Shown here piece by piece: positions 34,013-44,639 of a stretch of 64,000 bases of DNA. Location: positions 19,843,881 to 19,907,880 of the forward strand of contig OX328096.1 in assembly GCA_946811185.2 (NCBI GenBank), in the 5' to 3' direction. The stretch comes from Hippopus hippopus. Taxonomy: Eukaryota; Mollusca; Bivalvia; Cardiida; Cardiidae. The notes under the pieces were generated by a model. The model saw only the letters and a list, made by a program, of their open reading frames with translations, did no database searches and was not told the origin of the DNA. Both the position numbers and the translations under genes were made by a program. Positions within the stretch are counted from its first letter, which is position 1. Each line of letters starts with the position of its first letter.

Positions 34013-34104
34013 TTGACGCTGAAAGAGGTGATGCAGAAATAAGGTTAAACCTGACGCAGATGGAGCTTACCTCTTTCTCTATTATCTCATTAAACTCGGC
34101 TTTT

Positions 34105-34246
34105 TTTGCGTAGATGAATGTGCTGGGTTTTGACCTACTTTTTGGTATCGATAACAAATGAATAAATAGAAATTTGTGATTGGTCAAAAATGTAGAACTT
34201 TTTTTATTCTAAGGACCCCTGCCTGTTTGTTGGCAAATTTACGCCG
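34105..34246 (+). mobile_element. Family H MITE, first of a tandem pair
   Basis: TTGCGTAGATGAATGTGCTGG to AATTTACGCCGTCTATC. Confidence 0.8.
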
Positions 34247-34255
34247 TCTATCTAT

Positions 34256-34402
34256 TTACGGCGTCGCTGATTGTGCTGGCTTTTGACCTACTTTTTGGTA
34301 TCGATAACAAATGAATAAATAGAAATTTGTGATTGGTCAAAAATGTAGACATGTTTATTTTAGAGGACCCCTGCCTCTTTTGTGGCAAATTTACGCCGTC
34401 TA
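34256..34402 (+). mobile_element. Family H MITE, second of a tandem pair
   Basis: TTTACGGCGTCGCTGATTGTG to TTACGCCGTCTATC. Ten bases separate it from the first copy; both have the GATAACAAATGAATAAATAG segment. Confidence 0.8.
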
Positions 34403-34479
34403 TCTTTTTTAAAGGATATTTTTTGTTTCGAAGTCTAAATGTAGATTCCCACTGCCATTAAAGATGAATTGGGTCATAG

Positions 34480-34603
34480 TGTAGCATCAGGTAAGCGGAT
34501 GGTGTAGATCCAAGATCAGACTGCACGTTCTGTGCAGTCTGATCTTGATCTACACCATCCGCAAATCTCCTTAAGTCTTCATTGGTAGTGAAAGAGTCAA
34601 TTG
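34480..34603 (-). mobile_element. Family C' core
   Basis: A perfect-looking stem whose outer base pairs are changed to GCGGATGGTGTAGATC / GATCTACACCATCCGC on both arms. Apex CACGTTCTGTG. End GGTAGTGAAAGAGTCAA. Confidence 0.85.
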
Positions 34604-34650
34604 ACCGTGTTTATGCATTATCCATTGCACACGACATTTCTTGGCTTTTA

Positions 34651-34730
34651 ACAGACAACTTTTGAAAACATTGAGGCCAAGGCAGAAAAAGAGCAATTTC
34701 TGTTTTTGCTACAATGTTTTCGCATGTATA
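34651..34730. mobile_element. Variant family A hairpin remnant
   Basis: TTTTGAAAACATTGAGGCCA then AGAGCAATTTCTGTTTTTGC and CTACAATGTTTTCGC; the left arm before the apex is partly deleted. Confidence 0.55.
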
Positions 34731-34747
34731 CAAGTAAACAATCTCGT

Positions 34748-34976
34748 TTAAACCTTTACCAAATGACAAAATTTTAGGCTAGTCGAAATTCAAAGCATTT
34801 GCAGACGAGAAACTAAATGTAGCTCAAAAGATGATTTCTGTCCTTCATAGCATTGAAAACATTGTGGGAAAAGAAGAAAATGCTGGTTAACAGCATTTTC
34901 TCCCTTTCCCACAATGTTTTCTAAAGGCTTCTTTCTCAGGGTCGTTGAAAGTCTAGATTATGTGGTAAAGGGTTAA
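34748..34976 (+). mobile_element. Family A MITE, intact
   Basis: TTAAACCTTTACCAAATGAC to TGTGGTAAAGGGTTAA. Loop GCTGGTTAACAGC. Long uninterrupted stem. Confidence 0.92.
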
Positions 34977-35037
34977 CTTTGATCACTGATTTTTTACAAT
35001 TAAGTTTTCAAAGTCGTCTGCTGCAAATGTGAAAAAT

Positions 35038-35143
35038 TTAACTCTTTAAAGAACGACAAACTTTTAGACTTGTCCAAACTGAAAGCATTTGCAGGACAAC
35101 AAAATAAATGCAACCGAAAACTAGAAATTTGTTTTGTTTAAAA
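35038..35143 (+). mobile_element. Family A left-end fragment
   Basis: TTAACTCTTTAAAGAACGAC, ACTTGTCCAAACTGAAAGC, stopping just before the hairpin would begin. Confidence 0.75.
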
Positions 35144-35339
35144 GTACAGCAGAATTAGTCCTGCAATAGGATTATAGATTAAGCTCAAAGATTAGCCTAT
35201 TAAACTTGAAAACCGAAGTTATTGATTGGCGGTAATTCTACTGTAATCCCAGGGCTTTATATTACCTTTAATTTCATCAGACGAGAGAGGGGAAAAAAAA
35301 AAAGAGCGGCACGAGGAAAGAGTTTGTCAATACACGATC

Positions 35340-35550
35340 AGACCTACTGAATAAGTAAAATGATACTTTAAATCCGATAGTAAAACACCGAAAATTCCTA
35401 TTTCAAACTTATTTTTTTCTTTTTAGAAAAAAAAGTCTCCTTATAGGACAGTGTAGATCTAAGATCAGACTGCGCGTTCTGTGCAGTCTGATCTTGACTT
35501 ACACTGTCCGCAAAATGTCAGTGAGACGCACTTAGCAGCCTAAGGGTTAA
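35340..35550 (-). mobile_element. Family C MITE
   Basis: ACTGAATAAGTAAAATGATAC, stem AGTGTAGATCTAAGATCAGA with one changed pair, apex CGCGTTCTGTG. Right end CTTAGCAGCCTAAGGGTTAA, whose TTAA begins the next A element. Confidence 0.85.
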
Positions 35551-35725
35551 CTCTTCACGTTGCAGACGACAAATTAAATGTAATGAAACTGATAAGATTT
35601 GCCGCTGAAAGAATAGAAAACATTGTTGGGAAAGGAGAAAATGCTGGTTACCAGCATTTTCTCCTTTTCTCAGAAACGTTTTCAAATGCCTTATTTCTCA
35701 GGGTCGTTAAAATACAGAATTGTTT
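35547..35725 (+). mobile_element. Family A MITE with internal deletion of the left end
   Basis: TTAACTCTTCACGTTGCAGACG: about 45 bp are missing between the terminus and GCAGACGAC. Hairpin good. The right end runs into a SINE. Confidence 0.8.
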
Positions 35726-35727
35726 GT

Positions 35728-36006
35728 TGATTGATTGTATGGTGTCTAACGCCGTTTTCAACTTTATTTCAGTTATATCGCGGCGGCTAGTGCACCTATC
35801 CACCCTTTCCTGGAATTCCTTTTACCAGTATTCCACACAATATTCTTTCAAAGCCACTGGCTGCTTTCCCACATAACTATCGCCGAAGCAACAGTCATTG
35901 CAAGGACTATCACCAATCCTGGGAAAGAAATTGGCCGAGCCAGGGATCGAACCAGCGACCTCCTGCTCTAAAGTTCTGTACGCTACCGACTGAGCTACTG
36001 GGATTC
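35728..36006 (-). mobile_element. tRNA-derived SINE, best copy
   Basis: On the minus strand the head reads CCCAGTAGCTCAGTCGGTAG (A box) then GGTCGCTGGTTCGATCCCTG (B box), about 44 bp apart, as in a tRNA. The body has GGATTGGTGATAGTCCTTGC, and the tail runs GCCGCGATATAACTGAAATA then GTTGAAAACGGCGTTAGAC. Related copies at 5997 and 51478; tail fragments at 2575, 14882 and 49640. Confidence 0.88.
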
Positions 36007-36010
36007 GGCA

Positions 36011-36398
36011 GAGTTGTTTGTACAAGGAGTATATGAACTCCTAAATTCTAAATTTGTCACCTGATGACGGGTTGTAGATAAATCTGGGCTTTGTACGATT
36101 TATTTACTCTTCTTATGAACCCGTCTGTTTTTGATTTATGCAGTTTCAATCCATTCCCACAGTGCGCAACTGCTGTGAACAGATTCTGAAAACATTACGG
36201 AAAAAGAACAACTCAACCACCATTTTATCGACGAAGATATATTTTTAATGCTCCAGTAAAATAATTCGATCGTTTAATCTGATTCATTTGATTAAATGAA
36301 AAGAAAACAGACAAAAGTTTACACATTACAAAAAAGATTTCTAATGATCAATCTATCTAATCGATTTATTGAGGGTTTCAACCAAGCACTCACTGACT
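36011..36398. other. Spacer, no gene seen
   Basis: AT-rich; nothing recognised. Confidence 0.4.
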
Positions 36399-36625
36399 TT
36401 AAGCCTTTACCAAACTACCCGAAGTTTTAACCACTCCGAGAAATTTTATTTTCAGGAAACTATCTTGGCAAAAAGAGAAATTGCTGAAACCAGCATTTTC
36501 CCCATTTCCCTGAATGTTGTTTACTCTTTCCAAGACAAGTCCCATAAAACTGAGTCGTTTGTTTAATTTTTCGTCTGCATCTGCCTCAAATATGGACAAA
36601 TCTATTATGTTCGGTTGTCTGTTAA
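36399..36625 (-). mobile_element. Family A MITE
   Basis: TTAAGCCTTTACCAAACTACC to TCGGTTGTCTGTTAA. Stem decayed (GCTGAAACCAGC apex). Confidence 0.8.
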
Positions 36626-36863
36626 ATCTTTTCCACATTATCCCGAGTTTTTGCGAGCCTAACCAAAAAAAAAAAAACATGAAAAACATGGTGGGAAAAA
36701 AAAAAGAAAAGAAAATGCTAATAACCAGCCTTTTCTTCTTTACTCACAATGTTTTCCAACCTCTAACAGTCAAATTCCATCCTTTGAGGTACATTTATTT
36801 TGTCGTCTGTAAATGCTTTGAATTTGGACGAGTCTAAAATTTTGCCATTTGGTAAAGAGTTAA
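36622..36863 (-). mobile_element. Family A MITE, tandem with previous copy
   Basis: Shares TTAA 36622-36625. Poly-A expansions in the stem; apex GCTAATAACCAGC. Right end CCATTTGGTAAAGAGTTAA. Confidence 0.85.
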
Positions 36864-37365
36864 TGAGTCTTGATATAGCATTTCCATGTGCTTATAGAAT
36901 ACAGATTTTAATTATTTAGTGCCTCTGCCTCTATTGGAGAGAACTACTTTCCATCGCAGTACTAGAAATTGTTGACTGTGATACGCCCAGTATTTCTGGT
37001 TAAATATCTGGTGAAAAACTCAGGATTACATGCGGCTAAAAATCGAATGCTTGCCTAAAAATCATATCTTAACTGGCAAAGCAGGAACTATCTCACAACG
37101 AACATCAATCAAGACATGCATTTATGAATCTTTTTCTGAAGTAGCCTACGGCTTGCTAGGTCGAAATAAATCCTGAATAAATACTATACTTGGACAAGAC
37201 ACTGCAAATCTCCAGCCCAGTAACAAAACATTTGCCAGGAATAAAAATGAATAAGCTAGCTAGTGCTGTCGTCGTGTCACAACTTAAATATTGTTAAAAG
37301 TGAAGTAAAACCCTTTTCAATCGATCATTTAAAAATCGGGTATAACTGTAAAAGAATGCGCTCTG
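36864..37365. other. Single-copy-looking spacer, no gene seen
   Basis: No recognisable coding region or repeat. Confidence 0.4.
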
Positions 37366-37581
37366 TTAACCCTTGCGCTGCTAAACGCGACTCACAGACC
37401 TATTGCAGGCAGTGTAGATCAAGATCAGACTGCACAGAACGTGCAGTCTGATCTTGGATCTTCACTGTCCGATAAGGAGATATCTTTCCCTCCCAAAAAA
37501 ATACCTTTAAAACAGCAAAATTTGGGTTTTTACTTTCGGCTTGAAAATTTTATATCAGCTATATAGCAGGATAAGAGTTAA
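37366..37581 (+). mobile_element. Family C MITE, prototype copy
   Basis: TTAA both sides. Left CCCTTGCGCTGCTAAACGCG, then CGACTCACAGACC. The hairpin stem covers GGCAGTGTAGATCAAGATCA and complement, apex CAGAACGTG at about 37437-37445. The body AAAATTTGGGTTTTTACTTT then CGGCTTGAAA leads to the right end ATATAGCAGGATAAGAG. No coding capacity. Confidence 0.92.
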
Positions 37582-37677
37582 TATAGAGTGTTTTATGTTT
37601 TCAATACCGCTAAATCATTTATATCAATATTGTTATCAACTTTAACTATTTGCGAAACGTCAGAGCTATAAACACTT

Positions 37678-37942
37678 GAGCCATGCCCCGGCAAAAGGGG
37701 AGTTAATGCACGTCCGTGATCCATGTTACCAAGCAAGCCATCACATACTTATGGAACCATAACAGCCAATTTTTCTTAACAACTGACTTAATCATGAGGT
37801 AGACTTTATCCTTTGACATACAGAAAATTGACTAATAGCGAAAAGGTTCGGCCCAGGTCAGCCTGCGCGGAATGCGCAGGCAGACCTGGGTCGAAACTTT
37901 TCGCAGATACATTAAGTCCCTTTTTCACAGAGCTCATGGCTC
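37678..37942 (-). mobile_element. Family B MITE
   Basis: GAGCCATGCCCCGGCAAAAG to CACAGAGCTCATGGCTC. Hairpin perfect through CAGGTCAGCCTGCGCGGAAT except one base (GCAGGCAGACC). Confidence 0.9.
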
Positions 37943-38420
37943 TTTTTTTTTTTTTCTTTACGATATCACTTGACGGGTGTGCCATTCAATCCCCGATTGC
38001 ACGTTATTAGATGTGTACATGACGTATATCCTGTATACATTACGTATATTTTTGTAACCCGGAACATTCCAGCATCTCATTTTACAAAAACAACATCATC
38101 ATCGTAATCATCATCACCTCAAATAGTTTCATTCATTGACTTCTTTCATTTGGTAGAAGAAACGTGTACTTCAACAAAATAAGCAAAATAAATGTCAACG
38201 AAATATTCTGATCACGAAACATCCTGACCAAAACAGCTTTTATTTGGACATTCTTAGGGTCGTTTTGACATAGTGAAAATGTTTATATCATTATTTATTT
38301 ACCAGTCTAAAAAGTTACTCACGTGACTTGGTCAGAGTAAATAAAATGAATTCCTAAAACGCGATCTTCAACCTTGAAATGCCGCCAAGGTCTCACCTCG
38401 TCGTCTATACACTATATAGG
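37943..38420. other. Spacer, no gene seen
   Basis: A short CATCAT/ATCATC run near 38093-38120; nothing else recognised. Confidence 0.4.
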
Positions 38421-38510
38421 CCTACTACACAATCCCAAGTTATAATGACGGCTTTTTAAGAGAAGGCTTTTGAAAATATTGTGGGAAAAAAGAGAAAATG
38501 CTGGTAACCA
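38421..38510 (-). mobile_element. Family A half-element ending at its hairpin apex
   Basis: CTACTACACAATCCCAAG through a full left arm to GCTGGTAACCAG, where family F sequence begins. Confidence 0.8.
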
Positions 38511-39484
38511 GTTCCACTGGCCAAAGGCCGGCAAGGTTATGTCATGGCCCTGTGTCCGTCGTGCGTCATTCCGTTCGTCCGTCCGTGCGTTAACTTTTAT
38601 ATCAAACATCTTCTCTGAAACTACTCATCCAATTTTGACGAAACTTCACAGAAATGATCCTACCATGGTCCTTGGAAATTATTGAAAGAATTTGATTCCT
38701 GTAAAAAGTCTGGTTGCCATGGCAACAAAACTAAAAAATATTGAAAATCTTTGAAAATCTTCTTGTCCGAAACCGTTTGGCCTAGGGCTACCAAATTTGG
38801 CAAGTAGCTATCTAATAGACCTCTACCAAGGTTCTTCATGTTATAGCCCAACCCGGAGGTCACAAGTTTTACATGGGCTAATATAGTGAAAACTTTAGAA
38901 ATATTCTAGTTCTAAACCATAAGGCCTAGGGCTCACAAATTTGGCATGTAGTTTTATCTAATGGACCTCTACCAAGATTCTTAAATAGTAGCCCTAAGGC
39001 CAAAATTGGCCTTGCCCCGTGGGGGGTTACAAGTTTTACAATGGCTTATATGCTGAGAACTTAAAACATCTTGTTCCTGACCAAATTAAACATGTGTTTC
39101 TAGAGTGAAAATTCTAAAAATCTGCTGGCTGCTAACCATAAATCGTAGGGCTACCAAATTTGGTTCATAGCTTCGTCATTTAGATTACTTCTGAATTTGT
39201 TCAAAATTTAACCCTGCGATTCAAATTAGCCCTTGCCTGAAGCGGCTCATGATTTATAGCGGCTTTAAAAGGAGAAAACTGAAAATCTTCTTGCTTGTAA
39301 CCATATGGCCTAGACCTGTATTTTACGGTATGTGGCTTTCTTTTGTGGTCCTCCACCAGGATTCAAGTAATTATTGCTCTGTGGTAAAAAATGGCCTCGC
39401 CATTGGGTAACAATTTTTACATGGGTTTTTATAGAGAAAACTTTATAAGTCTTCCTGTTCAAAACCATTTGGCCTTAAATTTGA

Positions 39485-39872
39485 TGTTTGGTGTGTATGG
39501 TTTGTACTTCTTTAGTTGAATCTGAGTATCACTTTCTTTGCATATGCAGTAAATTTAGTGATCTTAGAACTAAGTACTTTTCCTGTACTAGGTCTAATTT
39601 CAGTAAATTTATCCGCATCTTATCGTCAAAAAAAAAAAGAAAACACAAATCAATACAGCAAAATTCATAAAGGAAGCTTTACAAAGGAGGAAATTTTTAA
39701 TCGCGTCGATTAATTCTGAATAATCTTTTTGTATAATAGTAGTTAATGTTAAATGTATATGTATGTATACTTTGTATGTCTGTCATTGCCATATATCCGT
39801 GTTTTTTTTTTGTAAATGGCCAATGGCATATTTGTTTGCCGAATGCCTAATAAAGTTGAGTTGAGTTGAGTA
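39485..39872 (+). mobile_element. 5'-truncated non-LTR retrotransposon (LINE)
   Basis: A short coding end of a reverse-transcriptase ORF followed by an AT-rich 3' UTR ending GCCTAATAAAGTTGAGTTGA, that is a (GTTGA)n tail typical of jockey/CR1-like LINEs. It interrupts family F repeats. Target duplication not resolved. Confidence 0.75.
39488..39713 (+). pseudogene. C-terminal fragment of a LINE reverse-transcriptase ORF
   Basis: The residues LVESEYHFLCICSKFSDLRT fit the cysteine-rich C-terminal tail of LINE polymerases (E-EYHF...C..-SDLR..). A poly-A run near 39630 shifts the frame; the other frame continues to NRVD and a stop at 39713. Not functional. Confidence 0.6.
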
Positions 39873-40082
39873 TTAGCCAGCAGAGCGATACAGGGCCATC
39901 ACGGCTCTCTTGTTTTTACGTGGTCACTATTAACGGAACGCGATAACCGTGGCCCTTGTTTACAATAATTCAGAGCATTCTATCTTCGTATACGGGTAGA
40001 ACAGGTAAATTATCCGATAATTTTAATGAAAATGTACATTAAAAAAAGGCTTGAAACTTTTACAAGCTGTCGATTATACTAA

Positions 40083-40150
40083 GCGAGCAGTGGTGTAATG
40101 GAAAGATCTCTACCTCTCAATCCGGCTATTGTGGTTCGAGCCGTTAAACC
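40083..40150 (+). other. tRNA-like sequence, probably a SINE head
   Basis: CGAGCAGTGGTGTAATGG resembles an A box and TGTGGTTCGAGCCG a B box. The acceptor stem does not close well; not a convincing functional tRNA. Confidence 0.35.
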
Positions 40151-41025
40151 TACCTTTTTTTTTTTAGGAAGAATGTTATATATATTTTTCGGTTTTCTCC
40201 TTTCTTTTCTTTTCCTTGTTTGGTTGTCTTTTTGTGTGTTGTTCCCCCCTTTTTCCTGTCTTCTTCCCTTTTTTTAGACGTGTATATCTTTTTGTCATTG
40301 ATATTCTTTTGTTATTATTACATCTTATTCTAATCCTTTTTGTTGTTGTTTTAAAACACATTTCTGTATGAATGATACAACAATACAATGATAAGTGCGC
40401 AACTCTCATCCCGTTCACCAGCAGTATCCGTATCTCTTCATTTTCACTGGCCGTATCGGTACCCCAAGCCCTTAACATTCAGTATCTGTTGCTTCCTCGT
40501 CGCTTAGCGCAATTATTCACTGCTCAAATGCTTCTTGAACTGCAATGTCTGATTTAAAAAAATTTATTCTACCAAGACCGCAAGTCTGCAGTAACTTTTC
40601 CACTCAGATTGCTTTAGTTCTCAATCCGTTTTTTTCCACTAATGCTCCAAATTAAATCCTGGTCCAGTCGAGCTTCCGAGATGGTTAAGTTCTCAACTGT
40701 AGGGAAAAGTGAGTAGACATTTTTCTACTGATAAAGCCCTGAAACAGGAAGAAAACTGGTAGCCAGAAATTTGTGGCTACAGTCATCTTAGAGGTCTAAA
40801 ACACTAAGCTATTTCTAGCATCAATTCCTTTGCAAGAAATGCCTTGGTTCATTTTTCCCCAAATTTCACAAGGATCATCGTGCAATCTCGTGTGATGTCA
40901 ATTAAATATGAACGAGACTACTAATTATAAGTACAAATATTCACTATTATATAAAAAAAATAATGTAACCATTGACTTACCTTAAAAAACAAAATGCTTG
41001 AATAAAAAGAAAAAAAAAAAATTCT
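40151..41025. other. Pyrimidine-rich and AT-rich spacer, no gene seen
   Basis: Long T/C tract at 40155-40340. Short open frames have no recognisable domain. Confidence 0.4.
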
Positions 41026-41092
41026 TTGTCTCGAACTCGATCCGCACGGGTGGTAGCAGGGTCGCTATGACCACTGTACCTCAGCGCTATTT
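41026..41092 (-). other. tRNA-like sequence, probably a SINE head
   Basis: On the minus strand GCGCTGAGGTACAGTGGTCA resembles an A box and CGGATCGAGTTCGAGAC a B box. Acceptor stem pairing not evident. Confidence 0.35.
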
Positions 41093-41344
41093 ACACGATC
41101 GACTTGAAAATTACCAATAAGTAACTGCTTCGTCCCTGATATTCCCTATTTGAATGTTTTGAACTGATCCAGTGTTTGTAAACAAAGGCCACAATTATCG
41201 CGTTTTGTTTTAGTACGTCAAATGACATTTGCTTAGGACTGTTTACCTTCTGGATAACTGTTAAGGCCAAATACGCGTATATAAAGTCGTCCTCCGATAA
41301 TACAATCCCTGCAGCGAAATTAAAGAAAGAAATATTACAGGCTC

Positions 41345-41440
41345 GACTTAGCAAGCAGACGACATAGATCTAAGATCAGAAACTGCACGTTCTGTGCGGT
41401 CTGATTTTGATCTATGCCGTCCGCAAAAGTACCTGTTATC
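41345..41440 (-). mobile_element. Family C' core
   Basis: GACGACATAGATCTAAGATC pairs with GATTTTGATCTATGCCGTC; apex CACGTTCTGTG. A two-base insertion (AGAAACTGC) breaks one arm. Confidence 0.75.
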
Positions 41441-41983
41441 GCCTGTGCCGCAGAAAATGTGAAATATTTTACAGCAGATGACTTCGAAATCACCCGTGTA
41501 AAATATGGATAATCAACAGTAAGACTTAACCCCCCAAAACATCTGAAAAAATTTTATGAGCAGTTTCTCCTTTTGTCAAAATGTTTTCGAAAGAGAAAAA
41601 AATGCACAAATCGGAAAGAGAGAAGATACTGTCTGCGCGTGTAATGTGTTAAAGATTAGCGTATTGGAAATCTTTAATCCTGTTCTCGTAAAGCAGACGA
41701 GGTTTTAATGCTTGCTGCAGACTTCTGTCAAAATAAATATATTCATGTCGCTGCCACTTATTGAATTCCTGCCTTTTTTCCCACGATGTTTTGTCCCGTG
41801 CTAATTTCTGTTTGTTGAATAGTAGTTAGAGTTTTAGAATTAAAAAAAAAAGATAAAAAAGATATGAAAGCCTTGACGTTTCCAATATTTGTACCTGTTC
41901 GGACGAGTCCATTTCAATTTTGATTTGGTCAGAGACTACAGCAATAACCTTGGGTTTTATGGGCTTTCCTTTTGAATTTACTC
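41441..41983. other. Spacer with diverged family A-like remnants
   Basis: Fragments such as GAGCAGTTTCTCCTTTTGTC with AAAATGTTTTCGAAAG (41559-41597) and TTTTTTCCCACGATGTTTTG (41773-41792) are decayed hairpin arms. No gene seen. Confidence 0.4.
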
Positions 41984-42160
41984 TTAACTTATTACAACAC
42001 CATAAAGTTGTGTATTGGTCAAAACTCAAAGGAACTGCAGACGACAAATCTAGTTTTGGCTCATATTATAGGCTGTTTCTCTGAAATGGCGAAAAGATTG
42101 TAGGAAAAGGAGAAAATGCTGGACACCTTTTCCCACAATGTTTTTAAAAGCTTTTTCTTT
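41984..42160 (+). mobile_element. Family A MITE with apex deletion, fused to a C element
   Basis: TTAACTTATTACAACACCAT at left, GCAGACGACAAATCTAG. The stem reads GGAGAAAATGCTGGACACCTTTTCCCAC, i.e. apex and inner right arm lost. The right end stops where family C begins. Confidence 0.8.
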
Positions 42161-42245
42161 ACAGTGTAGATCCAAGATGTGACTGTACAGAACGTGCAGT
42201 CTGACGTTGGCCTATACTGTCCGATATTTTGAAAAATAGATCTGC
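42160..42245 (+). mobile_element. Family C hairpin fragment
   Basis: TACAGTGTAGATCCAAGATG, apex CAGAACGTG; the left arm has TGTGACTGTACAG in place of CAGACTGCACAG. Confidence 0.75.
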
Positions 42246-42323
42246 ATGTACTCTTTCAAAAACAGTCCTTACTTTGTATAGTTTATATCTTTTTTTATGA
42301 ACTGAATACTTCTTCTTTATTCG

Positions 42324-42542
42324 TTTAGCCCTGTACCGAAAATTCCCGAGTTTTAACGATCCTGAGAAAAAAGACATCGATTAAAAATGATACGTATGCT
42401 GGTAAACAGCATTTTCACCTTTTCCCACAATGTTTTCTACTCTTTAACACCCAAATCTCATCAAAAGAGCCACATTTCCTTTTCGTCTGAAAAAGCTTTC
42501 AATTTAGACAGTCTAAAACTTTGTCGTCTGGTAAAGACTTAA
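42324..42542 (-). mobile_element. Family A MITE
   Basis: TTTAGCCCTGTACCGAAAATTC to CGTCTGGTAAAGACTTAA. The left arm is mutated, right arm good. Confidence 0.85.
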
Positions 42543-42766
42543 CTCTTTACCAAAGAACATAATTATAGACTGGTCCAAATTGGAAGCATTTGCAGACGAC
42601 AAAATTGATGTGACTCAAAAATTGAAATTTGTTTTGGGAAGGGAAGAAAACATTGTGGGAAAGGGAGAAAATGCTGGTTACCAGCATTTTCTCCTTTTCC
42701 CACAATGTTTTCAGAAGGCTTTTTCCTCAGGGTCGTGAAAACCAGGGATTGTTTGGGAAAGGGTTA
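42539..42766 (+). mobile_element. Family A MITE, intact, inverted partner
   Basis: Shares TTAA 42539-42542 with the previous copy; the two GACGAC ends face each other. Perfect hairpin around GCTGGTTACCAGC. Right end GGGAAAGGGTTAA. Confidence 0.92.
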
Positions 42767-42934
42767 ACGCGATAATCATCCAATTCAATGTGCGTGTAGA
42801 AAAGTAATAAAACAGGGATGGAATTATCATTCAATTTCTGTACGGCCTTCCAATTTAGGTTTCGCCAGTACTAGAAATGGGCTCGGAGGTACCTTGGGGA
42901 CACTCTAACAAAAAAAAAAAACACTTTCTCGAGT

Positions 42935-42972
42935 AGAGATCGAACCTTTAAGCCTCTGGATTACCAATCCAT
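42935..42972 (-). mobile_element. SINE head stub
   Basis: AGAGATCGAACCTTTAAGCC and TGGATTACCAATCCA: a B-box complement and an anticodon-like stem, cut short by the following B element. Confidence 0.4.
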
Positions 42973-42975
42973 ATA

Positions 42976-43195
42976 AGCCATGTGCTCTCTTGAAAAGGGG
43001 TTTAAAGCACATGCAAAAAGTATCGACCCATGTCAGCCTGCGCAGTCCGCGCAGGCTGCCATGGGTCAAAACTTAAATGCTATTTGTAAATTTTCCACAT
43101 GTCAAAGGACTAGTGTACCTTAGGATTCAGCCGGTTGTTAAACAAAATGATTTTTATGGATTCATAATCACGTGATGTTATGCTTGGTTTAAAGG
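42976..43195 (+). mobile_element. Family B MITE, right end lost
   Basis: AGCCATGTGCTCTCTTGAAAAG at left. Hairpin CCATGTCAGCCTGCGCAGTC perfect apart from one base. Stops after ATGTTATGCTTGGTTTAA. Confidence 0.85.
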
Positions 43196-43482
43196 ATCCA
43201 CACAGGACCCTTTGTAAGACTTTATAGATATCTTTGTGGAGTAAGGATGATCAAGACGAATTTAGGTTTAGTGTGTCAATACAAATGGAAACATGTTGCC
43301 ACAATGTATCCACACAATCATGGTCTGAACTGAGATGATATGGTTTATGTCGCCTACCAGAGATATGATACATGTTTTATTTTCACTTTCACACATATCA
43401 AGTGTACATAGTCTTCGTATCATACGAGAATATAAATTCGTAAATGTATGACAAATCCTAATTGGAATAATTGTCAACAGTG

Positions 43483-43486
<4 letters not shown>

Positions 43487-43548
<62 letters not shown>
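43487..43548. repeat. (GA)n microsatellite
   Basis: About 31 GA units. Confidence 0.97.
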
Positions 43549-43550
<2 letters not shown>

Positions 43551-44087
43551 CAAAGGAAGTAAATACTTTCATCAAAATTACTCGTGTATCATTACATTCC
43601 ATATACATGCATAGCGAAACAGAAATAAAGAGAGCAAAATAGCTCCAAGAGCGCTAAATGGAAGGAATCGAACAGTGGTGATATTATTGGTGATATTGTC
43701 AATAATATTAGCAGTGATATAAGTGGTGATATTATAGGAGATAATAATGTAATATGAAAAAGAAATTGTACAAAATTCCCAATGGACAACTTTGAAGAAA
43801 TTTTTTTTGGAATATAGATAATCAACATAGATTTAAGTCTGGCCTATGTATACATGTGAAAATATTGTGACAGGAGAAGAAATTGCTCGTCTAAATACAA
43901 AGGAATGTTTTCTAAATTAAATAAGAATGTACTCGTATAGTCAGAATATGCAAATGCCATCGGGAGGTGCATTTTTGTCACCACCCCGAAAACTACAGGG
44001 TCCGAATAAATCTGCATATACCGTTGCAAAACGTGTTTAGACCCACAAGATTATTGCCAAAACTTTTAGCGTTATGTAAGTCACTTC
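43549..44087. other. Spacer, no gene seen
   Basis: GATATT/GTGATA-rich stretch (43675-43740) and a GCTCGT variant-A remnant at about 43860-43915. Confidence 0.4.
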
Positions 44088-44190
44088 TTTTGCTTTTTAC
44101 GGACATTGTAGATCAAGACCAGACTACGCAGAACGTGCAGAATGTGCAGTCTGATCTTGGATCTACACTGTGCGATTCTTTTGTGAAATA
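44088..44190 (+). mobile_element. Family C core with duplicated apex
   Basis: Stem GGACATTGTAGATCAAGACC; apex reads CAGAACGTGCAGAATGTGCAG, an extra ~9 bp copy of one side of the loop. Confidence 0.8.
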
Positions 44191-44639
44191 TTCTGGAAAA
44201 AAATAACAATTTACAGTCTACGTAAACGACTTAATCTCTTTCTTCAGCATGTTCCTACCATTCATCTATCAAGCCAAGGATCAAATTCGTGTTCTTGAAT
44301 AAATAGATAGCAAGAACGCGTCAAACTTCAACAGCAACCAAACACACTACCTCTTGGGGTGCAGACGATTGTTTTTCGGGGTTTTTTTCCCGCAAACGAC
44401 CTCTTTTAAAATCATTTTGACAAACGGAAAGAAAATACATTGTCCATATTTAGCGATATTTGCACATGTATTCATTTACCAACTGTACCTCATTTTGTTC
44501 ATATTGTCCATTTTGACTGGAAAAAGTCGACGCAAATTTGTCACATGAGGAAAAGATTTAAATCAACAAAAACGAACATGCAGTTGATTTTCTTCTTTTC
44601 AATTAAAAGGCTTATCTATCAAAAATCTATTTTAAAAGT

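Larger units (their letters stand above)
38511..39912 (+). mobile_element. Family F element, interrupted by a LINE
   Basis: Starts TTCCACTGGCCAAAGGCCGG, then TATGTCATGGCC, CCGTCCGTGCGTTAACTTTT and degenerate ~180 bp internal repeats each with GGCCTAGGGCTACCAAATTT and TTTTACATGGGC. Ends GCCAGCAGAGCGATACAGGG then CCATCACGGCTCTCTTG. The short ends (CCACTGGCC / GGCCATCA) are weakly inverted. No open frame spans it. Copies at 60539 and 61814. Confidence 0.75.
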
